This document shows, piece by piece, positions 1-4,219 of a DNA stretch of 6,113 nt. How positions within the stretch are numbered: position 1 is the stretch's first letter; each line of letters opens with the position of its first letter. The stretch is taken from positions 1 through 6,113 of the forward strand of contig SVNB01000098.1 in NCBI GenBank assembly GCA_015067125.1, given 5' to 3'. The notes under the pieces were generated by a model, which made no database searches, was not told the origin of the DNA, and saw nothing but the letters and a program-made list of their open reading frames with translations. Made by a program: the position numbers and the translations under genes. Origin of the DNA: Oscillospiraceae bacterium. GTDB taxonomy: Bacteria > Bacillota > Clostridia > Oscillospirales > Ruminococcaceae.

Positions 1-778
1 TGTAAGTAAATATTTTATACAGCTTTTTGGCAAAACTTCCGGCAAACATCTTTTTAAAAAACGCTTTTTCAAAGCCGGAAAGTTCTTCGATTTTATCTTT
101 CGGCGTCATACAAAGCTCGCCTGTAAACGTAATTTTTTCGTTTTCAAAAATCCCGTACTCAAAGGTGCCGAAAGTTGCCTTTGCGCCCACTTCTTTAATG
201 GGATTTTTATATTTCGACATCTTTACGGCAAGTTCGGTATAAACATCCATTATAATATTTACTTCCGCAAATTTTTGGCCAAAGGCCGCAAAAAGTTTCT
301 TTATTGCCGTTTCGGAAAGATACATGCTCACGCCTTCAAGAATGAGCACGGCATTTTCTGCCGCCGGAAGATTTTTTATCCACTCTGTTTCCATAGCGGA
401 AACTCCGAGCATTTTGTAGTTCTCTTTTTCACTAAAATGCTTTTTTCTTACCTCTGTAACTTCCGGAAGATCAACGTCGTACCACATGGAATACGGCGCG
501 TTTACCCTTTCCGCGCGGGAGTCCAGACCGCAGCCAAGATGGATAACCAGACTTTTTGGATTATTGCGGAGCTGTTCTTCCGTCCATTTATCAATAACAG
601 CGGCGCGCATTCCCATAAAATATGCAAGCCAGCGCGAACGGCTTTTTCCGCCAATGGAAAAGCCCTCTTCCGCCCAGATTTCTTCCGCTTTTTTATCCTT
701 CAGAATAATCCCTTTGCGGCTTACAAGCGCTTTTCCGTAAAGGGGAATATAAAGAGTTTTGCTTTCGTTTTTCATCAT
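1..778 (-). CDS. LCM-family class I SAM-dependent methyltransferase, C-terminus outside window
   Basis: Seen: an open frame from ATG at 778 to the window edge, 259 residues, no stop. It starts with a double Met, and the family-like opening IPLYGKALVSRKG covers residues 11-23. The SAM-binding segment HLGCGLDSR is at 80-88, the acidic motif WYDVDLPEV at 99-107, and LEGVSMYL at 147-154. Known: these motifs mark the leucine carboxyl methyltransferase-like group (Pfam LCM, PF04072), cytosolic enzymes that methylate carboxylates or small molecules using SAM. The substrates of the many Firmicute members are mostly unknown. The ATG overlaps the TGA of the upstream rlmL-type gene as ATGA (775-778), and no good Shine-Dalgarno is seen, so translation is probably coupled to that gene. 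Family members are usually about 260-300 aa, so little should be missing. Family assignment is firm; the target molecule cannot be read from the sequence. Confidence 0.9.
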   Translation of the reverse strand, partial: MMKNESKTLYIPLYGKALVSRKGIILKDKKAEEIWAEEGFSIGGKSRSRWLAYFMGMRAAVIDKWTEEQLRNNPKSLVIHLGCGLDSRAERVNAPYSMWYDVDLPEVTEVRKKHFSEKENYKMLGVSAMETEWIKNLPAAENAVLILEGVSMYLSETAIKKLFAAFGQKFAEVNIIMDVYTELAVKMSKYKNPIKEVGAKATFGTFEYGIFENEKITFTGELCMTPKDKIEELSGFEKAFFKKMFAGSFAKKLYKIFTY

Positions 779-1899
779 TTGTAATACATATAAAGCTGGC
801 ATTTGATCATGCCGTTATAAAGTTTTCTGCGTTTGTCTGCTTTCTTGCCAAAAAGGCTTTCAAATTCCTCGTGGGGAGAGATTATCGCAAAGCTTCTTCC
901 CTCGTCCATTGTAAGAACTTTTCCAAGCTGGCGGTAAAGTTCTTCCGCCTCTTTGATGTCGAGAAGTCTTTCTCCATAGGGCGGGTTGCAAAGAACAATA
1001 AGCTTTTTTTCTGCTTCCGGAAAAGTGAAGTTCTTCATATTTTTCTGTTCAAAATGAAGTTTGGAACCCACACCGGCGTTGTTCGCGTTTTCTATGGAAA
1101 GGCGGATAGCCTCCGGATCGATATCGGAACCGTAACCCACAAAAGTGGTATCGTGGTGGATTTCATCAAGGCAGGCGCTGCGCTGATGCTGCCAGGTTTC
1201 GGAAGGCCAGCAGCCCCACTGTTCCGCGGCAAAATGGCGGTTAAGACCCGGCGCGATGTTAAGGGCCTTCATGGCGGATTCTATAAGCAAAGTGCCGGAA
1301 CCGCACATCGGGTCGCAAACGACGCTGTCCGGATAGATATGCGCAAGATCTGCAATGCCTGCGGCGATGGTTTCTTTTATCGGTGCCGCAACGGAATTTT
1401 TGCGGTAACCGCGTTTGTGCAGACCCGTGCCGGAAGTATCGAGCATAAGGCGCACCTTATCTTTAAGGATCATAAACTGGATCTGAATGGTTGCTCCGGT
1501 TTCGTCAAACCAGCTTTGGTGATAAACCCCTTCCAGATGTTTGCAGATTGCTTTTTTGATTATGGACTGGCAGTCCGACATACTGTAAAGCTGGCTGCGG
1601 ACCGTTCTTCCCTTTACCGGAAAAGCATCTTTTCTGCCTATGAATTCTTCCCAAGGTGCCGCAAGGGTTCCCTGAAAAAGCTCTTCATAGCTTCTTGCTT
1701 CAAACTCCGCTACGATTATCTGAACTCTTTCTGCGGTGCGAAGGCGAAGGTTTGCCGCGGCGGCGTCTTCAAAAGTGCCTTCGAAGGTAACTCTGCCGTC
1801 TTCCGCAACGATATTCTGTGCTCCCATTCGCTTCATTTCGCCGGAAAGCACGCTTTCAAGTCCCAGCAGACAGGGACAGGATATTTTAAGTTTTTCCAC
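775..1899 (-). CDS. rlmL: THUMP-domain 23S rRNA guanine-N2 methyltransferase (RlmL/YpsC type)
   Basis: A 374-aa protein starting at GTG (1897-1899), supported by AAGGAG seven bases upstream. Residues about 45-155 fit a THUMP RNA-binding domain. LHKRGYR at 160-166 is the usual link into the catalytic domain. The Rossmann-fold methyltransferase has motif I DPMCGSGT at 196-203, the ribose-binding acidic segment SDIDP at 258-262, and the catalytic NPPYGER at 305-311, typical of N2-guanine RNA methyltransferases (UPF0020, PF01170). Known: E. coli RlmKL is a ~700-aa fusion whose N-terminal half makes m2G2445 in 23S rRNA. Firmicutes carry only that half as a ~380-aa protein (B. subtilis YpsC), and this length matches. 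The site modified here is inferred from homology. It is the first gene of a two-methyltransferase pair and has no room for its own promoter behind the preceding terminator. Confidence 0.93.
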   Translation of the reverse strand: MEKLKISCPCLLGLESVLSGEMKRMGAQNIVAEDGRVTFEGTFEDAAAANLRLRTAERVQIIVAEFEARSYEELFQGTLAAPWEEFIGRKDAFPVKGRTVRSQLYSMSDCQSIIKKAICKHLEGVYHQSWFDETGATIQIQFMILKDKVRLMLDTSGTGLHKRGYRKNSVAAPIKETIAAGIADLAHIYPDSVVCDPMCGSGTLLIESAMKALNIAPGLNRHFAAEQWGCWPSETWQHQRSACLDEIHHDTTFVGYGSDIDPEAIRLSIENANNAGVGSKLHFEQKNMKNFTFPEAEKKLIVLCNPPYGERLLDIKEAEELYRQLGKVLTMDEGRSFAIISPHEEFESLFGKKADKRRKLYNGMIKCQLYMYYK

Positions 1900-1906
1900 T
1901 TGATTT

Positions 1907-1912
1907 CTCCTT
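1907..1912 (-). promoter_or_regulatory. Ribosome binding site of the rlmL-type gene
   Basis: Minus-strand AAGGAG with a seven-base spacer (AAATCAA) to the GTG start. It fixes the non-ATG start of the methyltransferase. It lies only seven bases beyond the T-tract of the preceding terminator, so terminator and RBS are effectively one leader element. Confidence 0.8.
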
Positions 1913-1919
1913 ACTGTTT

Positions 1920-1949
1920 AAAAATCTGACCGGATGCGCTCCGGTCAGA
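1920..1949 (-). terminator. Intrinsic terminator after the DivIVA-like gene, abutting rlmL
   Basis: A perfect 10-bp inverted repeat (1925-1934 with 1940-1949, arm TCTGACCGGA) with a five-base loop. On the minus strand it is followed by TTTTT and then AAA (1924-1917). The T-tract lies only on the minus-strand exit side, so it acts on transcripts from the DivIVA-like gene. It begins four bases past the stop of the out-of-frame tail at 1954. The short five-T tract suggests incomplete termination, which may matter because rlmL has no visible promoter of its own. Confidence 0.82.
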
Positions 1950-1953
1950 ACTG

Positions 1954-2145
1954 TCATAGCATTTTTGTTATCGCTTTTATAAGGCTCTTTACGCCATCGG
2001 CAAAACTTATCGGTTTTGGCTTTTTGCGTATAGCCGTAACCGGTCTTTTTATAAGCTGGGTCGGTTTTGGCTTGAGTAAAGAGCTTTCTGGCTCGCCGCC
2101 TGCAGTTTTTCCGGGCGCGGTTACCGGCTGTTTTGGCGGCTTACT
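1954..2145 (-). pseudogene. Out-of-frame Pro/Lys-rich C-terminal tail of the DivIVA-like gene
   Basis: Directly after the TTTTTT run (2147-2152), the +1 frame stays open for 63 codons and ends with TGA at 1954-1956, four bases before the terminator stem. The predicted tail is basic and proline-rich (KPPKQPVTAPGK, then KPKPTQLIKRPVTA, then KKPKPISF), ending in an amphipathic helix-like stretch (FADGVKSLIKAITKML). PVTA and KPKP each occur twice. Removing one T from the run joins it cleanly to the upstream frame as RKRFFSKPPK, giving one 311-aa protein. It is unlikely to be an independent gene: the only upstream in-frame start is a TTG at 2217 inside the DivIVA-like gene, with no Shine-Dalgarno. 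I infer the natural end of the upstream gene, separated by an indel. Whether the indel is an error, a mutation or a recoding site cannot be told here. Confidence 0.72.
2010..2073. repeat. 13-bp direct repeat, 51-bp period, in the DivIVA-like tail
   Basis: TCGGTTTTGGCTT occurs identically at 2010-2022 and 2061-2073. The offset of 51 bases is exactly 17 codons, so both copies encode the same KPKP peptide in the tail frame. This fits an internal duplication or repeat-driven growth of a low-complexity Pro/Lys linker, and its in-frame phase is further support that the tail frame is translated. Confidence 0.6.
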
Positions 2146-2890
2146 GAAAAAACCGTTTGCGAAGAACGGCCGTGCGGTTTTCGTTTTCTGCAACAAGTTC
2201 TTCGTATTTTTTATCAATTTCTTCTGCTTTGTTTATTCTTGCGCCGGAAGGAAGCTTGGCTTCTTCGGCAGATTTTGCGATATATTCAAGACGCTGAACC
2301 AAAACCGCAAGAGAATCTTCCATAAAGCTTTTGGTTTTTTCTATTTCCGAGCGGAACTCATCAATATCGGAATTAATTTCTTCCGCGCCGGACTGTGCTT
2401 CTGCAATAATGTTTTTTGCGTTATCTCTTGCCGCGGTAAGCATAAGCTTTGCGGAATCGTTTGCGCTTTCTATAGAAGCGGCAATGCGTTTTTCCTGGGC
2501 AGCGCGCTGTTCTGCCTTTTGTTTTTCCGCATCAATTTTATCTTCCAGCTGGCGGTTAAGTTCTTTTTCTATGGCAAGTTCCTTTTCCGCTTTTTCGCAC
2601 CGGGCAAAAAGTTTTTCGTTTTCTGCATCTATATTATCGCTGTGTTCTTTAAGCATAAGATAATGCTGACGAAGTTCTTCATAGGCAGCCATTATTTCGT
2701 CATATTTTGCCTGCAGATCATCAAGTTTTTCGCTTTTTTCTGCAAGGGCCTTATCTTTTTCAATAATTTCCGCATTTGCTTTTTCCTGTTCTTCGGAATG
2801 CTGAGCGTTTACGGAATCTATGTATTTCAATACCTCTTCTTTATTAAAGCCGCCGAAAGTCTGGCTTTTAAAAATAACGGGTTCTGCCAT
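2141..2890 (-). CDS. DivIVA-like coiled-coil cell-division/polarity protein, probably frameshifted near its end
   Basis: As read, 249 aa from ATG at 2890, preceded by AAGGAG (2899-2904) with an eight-base spacer. Residues 10-30 (QTFGGFNKEEVLKYIDSVNA) match the DivIVA N-terminal membrane-targeting region. Residues about 31-135 are a Glu/Lys/Ala-rich coiled coil. Residues 141-172 (AKLMLTAARDNAKNIIAEA and around) resemble the second helical segment of DivIVA proteins, and a further helix covers 173-212. No transmembrane segment or signal peptide is seen. Known: DivIVA/GpsB-type proteins sit on the inner membrane face at poles and septa and recruit wall-synthesis and division factors. The exact partner is not readable here. 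The frame ends FFQ-stop just after a T6 run, 192 bases before the stop of the in-register +1 tail and its terminator, so the intact protein is probably 311 aa. The RBS bases GGAG could pair with CTCC just before the ATG, a weak hairpin of doubtful effect. Confidence 0.85.
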   Translation of the reverse strand: MAEPVIFKSQTFGGFNKEEVLKYIDSVNAQHSEEQEKANAEIIEKDKALAEKSEKLDDLQAKYDEIMAAYEELRQHYLMLKEHSDNIDAENEKLFARCEKAEKELAIEKELNRQLEDKIDAEKQKAEQRAAQEKRIAASIESANDSAKLMLTAARDNAKNIIAEAQSGAEEINSDIDEFRSEIEKTKSFMEDSLAVLVQRLEYIAKSAEEAKLPSGARINKAEEIDKKYEELVAENENRTAVLRKRFFQ

Positions 2891-2924
2891 GGAGTTCTCT
2901 CCTTTTTAAGTATATTTATAATTT

Positions 2925-2933
2925 ATCATAACA
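2925..2933 (-). promoter_or_regulatory. Candidate extended -10 promoter of the DivIVA-like gene
   Basis: Minus-strand TGTTATGAT fits an extended -10 (TGnTATAAT, one mismatch) for the housekeeping sigma factor. It lies in a very AT-rich stretch between the upstream terminator and the RBS. No convincing -35 is seen, which is tolerable with an extended -10. A start near 2918 would give a leader of about 28 bases. The call is by eye in AT-rich sequence, where such matches also arise by chance. Confidence 0.38.
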
Positions 2934-2973
2934 TATTTTTGATTTATTTTATATAGTTTATTGAAAATATTTT

Positions 2974-3016
2974 AAAAAACAGATAAAAAAGCGGATACGC
3001 CAAAGGCGTACCCGCT
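2974..3016 (-). terminator. Strong intrinsic terminator closing the uvrA-paralog operon
   Basis: Arms 2990-3001 and 3005-3016 form a 12-bp stem with a three-base loop. In minus-strand RNA the one non-Watson-Crick position is a G-U pair (3011 with 2995). The stem is followed on the minus strand by TTTTTT, then a second T6 at 2979-2974. It lies 40 bases beyond the stop of the second paralog gene, and no gene on the plus strand needs it. Confidence 0.9.
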
Positions 3017-3055
3017 GCTTTGCATAACAAAAAATCTTTTAAACTCTTTGCGGTA

Positions 3056-3607
3056 TTATCTTCCGCAGAGTTTTCTGTATTTTTCCCACACTTTGGAAAG
3101 CTTTTTCTGCACAAATTCCGCATAAGGGTTTTCGGGATTATCAATCATGGTGTTTTTGGCAAGATAGCGAAGAATGGAATTATCCCAAAGCAGAAGTTCC
3201 TGCCTTGTGTGCTGTTCAAAGGTATAAAGGCGGAATCTGCCCATATCCTCGTTTTCCATAAGCCATTCATAAAGGTCAGAAATTTCTTCGCAGTCCGTTA
3301 CGGCAAGTTCTTTTTTGGGGTAACATACGGTAACTATTTCTCCGGAAGGATAGACTTCGTCTTCCTCTGCTTCCGCCGCATAGACAAAACCTTTTTTGCC
3401 TTCGCAGGATTCTTTGAACGCGTCTTTGAAAAGTTCGTGATACTGCACCGTGCCATCGGAACCAAAATCGCAGGGGAACCAATAATGCGGTTCTTCCAGC
3501 GGGTTTGCAAGGCAGAAAGCCGCAATCATTTTGTTTTCTGTAAGTTTGGTTTTTCCCGGTTCAACTGTTTTAAGATCCGGAACTTCGCTTGTAAAATAAT
3601 AGGTCAT
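3056..3607 (-). CDS. Second tandem paralog of unknown function; signature residues lost
   Basis: A 183-aa soluble protein beginning MTYYFTSEVPDLKTVEPG. ATG at 3607 is chosen because GGAGG (3618-3622) lies ten bases upstream; the longer in-frame start at 3712 would overlap the preceding gene and has no such support. It is clearly paralogous to the gene just upstream. By hand alignment, residues 40-87 match residues 47-94 of the partner at 24 of 48 positions, with shared YWFP, EGKxG and EAxE. Both also share YEWL, GxFRL and a YAxFVxxKxxxVWExYxK ending. It differs at the N-terminus: where the partner has YHGS it has YFTS, and it lacks about seven residues including the partner's YIYMST. If the family is ADP-ribosyltransferase-like, this copy would be catalytically inactive. 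I do not recognise a named family. It is the last gene before a strong terminator and probably belongs to the uvrA transcript. Confidence 0.82.
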   Translation of the reverse strand: MTYYFTSEVPDLKTVEPGKTKLTENKMIAAFCLANPLEEPHYWFPCDFGSDGTVQYHELFKDAFKESCEGKKGFVYAAEAEEDEVYPSGEIVTVCYPKKELAVTDCEEISDLYEWLMENEDMGRFRLYTFEQHTRQELLLWDNSILRYLAKNTMIDNPENPYAEFVQKKLSKVWEKYRKLCGR

Positions 3608-3617
3608 TCTGCCCAGT

Positions 3618-3622
3618 CCTCC
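3618..3622 (-). promoter_or_regulatory. Ribosome binding site fixing the start of the second paralog
   Basis: Minus-strand GGAGG, ten bases before ATG at 3607, in the 26-base gap after the stop of the upstream paralog (3634-3636). It supports the 183-aa start over the longer frame reaching back to 3712. Confidence 0.65.
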
Positions 3623-3633
3623 AAAATCGGTCT

Positions 3634-4209
3634 TTATCTTTTCGAACAAATTTTTTCGTAATCTTCCCAAACTGCCGGAAATTTTTCTTTCACAAATCTT
3701 GCATAGGAACAATCCGGCGTTTCTATCATGCCTTTTCGGTCGATATATTCAAGAATGGTTTTTCGCCACCACTGCATTTCTTTTTCGGATTTTTCCTCGA
3801 ACCGGTTCAGCCTGAAAACCCCAAGTTTTTCCTGTTCAAGAAGCCATTCGTAACAATCATAAATCTCTATGCAGTCTTTGACTTCCATAGGCACCGTCGC
3901 AAGCCTTGCGCAGGGAATATTCTTAAACGGAAGAACGTCTTTTTCGTCCGCTTCAACAACATAAATACAGCCGCTTTTCCCTTCCGAAACTTCTTTCAGC
4001 GCGTTCGGATACAGTTCATCATACTCCACCGCTCCGTTCTTGTCAAATCCGTAAGGAAACCAGTAATAAGGCCTTTCCACCGCGTTTACCATATAAAACC
4101 CCGCAACGATTTCGAGAGTTGACATATAAATGTAAGGTTTTTCGTGGTCCGCAAGATGCGGTTCAAGGGTTTTTATTCCAAAAGTGTTGCTTCCGTGGTA
4201 TAAAATCAT
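3634..4209 (-). CDS. First tandem paralog of unknown function, possible ADP-ribosyltransferase-like fold
   Basis: A 191-aa soluble protein starting MILYHGSNTFGIKTLEPH. ATG at 4209 is supported by GGAGG (4214-4218); the frame is open back to 4365 but that part overlaps uvrA. Seen: YHGSN at residues 4-8, LEP at 15-17, YIYMST at 26-31, YYWFPYGF at 48-55, EGKSGCIYVVEAD at 76-88, YEWLLEQE at 120-127, and a charged C-terminus with FVKEKFPAVW. It resembles a family of uncharacterised proteins I associate with gut Firmicutes. Inference: YHGS followed by Y-x-S/T and a helix is the pattern of H-Y-E type ADP-ribosyltransferase folds (KptA/PARP-like), with H5 and Y26 or Y28 as NAD-contact candidates. A third catalytic residue cannot be assigned (E62, E65 or E86), so activity is unproven. 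It starts ten bases after uvrA ends, which implies co-transcription and probable coupling. Confidence 0.85.
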   Translation of the reverse strand: MILYHGSNTFGIKTLEPHLADHEKPYIYMSTLEIVAGFYMVNAVERPYYWFPYGFDKNGAVEYDELYPNALKEVSEGKSGCIYVVEADEKDVLPFKNIPCARLATVPMEVKDCIEIYDCYEWLLEQEKLGVFRLNRFEEKSEKEMQWWRKTILEYIDRKGMIETPDCSYARFVKEKFPAVWEDYEKICSKR

Positions 4210-4213
4210 TCTT

Positions 4214-4218
4214 CCTCC
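4214..4218 (-). promoter_or_regulatory. Ribosome binding site fixing the start of the first paralog
   Basis: Minus-strand GGAGG in the ten-base gap between the uvrA stop (TGA, 4220-4222) and ATG at 4209, with a short four-base spacer. It supports the 191-aa start and close coupling to uvrA translation. Confidence 0.7.
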
Positions 4219-4219
4219 G

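Noticed and set aside
871..1929. A long open frame on the plus strand opposite the rlmL-type gene
   Set aside because: It is the antisense of a clearly recognisable methyltransferase; the product is Phe/Cys/Arg-rich without motifs and has no RBS. Biased codon use on the minus strand keeps the opposite frame open.
1954..2217. An independent 87-aa basic protein starting at TTG 2217
   Set aside because: No Shine-Dalgarno, a rare start codon, and its first 24 codons lie within the DivIVA-like coding sequence. Only the part beyond 2145 looks protein-like, as a tail.
1934..2956. A 340-codon plus-strand open frame opposite the DivIVA-like gene, rich in Phe and Ile like a membrane protein
   Set aside because: The Phe/Ile richness is simply the complement of Lys/Glu-rich coiled-coil codons. 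It crosses a minus-strand terminator and promoter and has no ribosome binding site.
3020..3661. A 213-codon plus-strand open frame opposite the second paralog
   Set aside because: Antisense shadow: Phe-rich, no RBS, no motifs, and opposed by a paralog-supported gene with a terminator.
3608..3712. A 35-residue N-terminal extension of the second paralog (start at 3712)
   Set aside because: It overlaps the upstream paralog, has no RBS, and has no counterpart in the sister protein; GGAGG before 3607 supports the shorter start.
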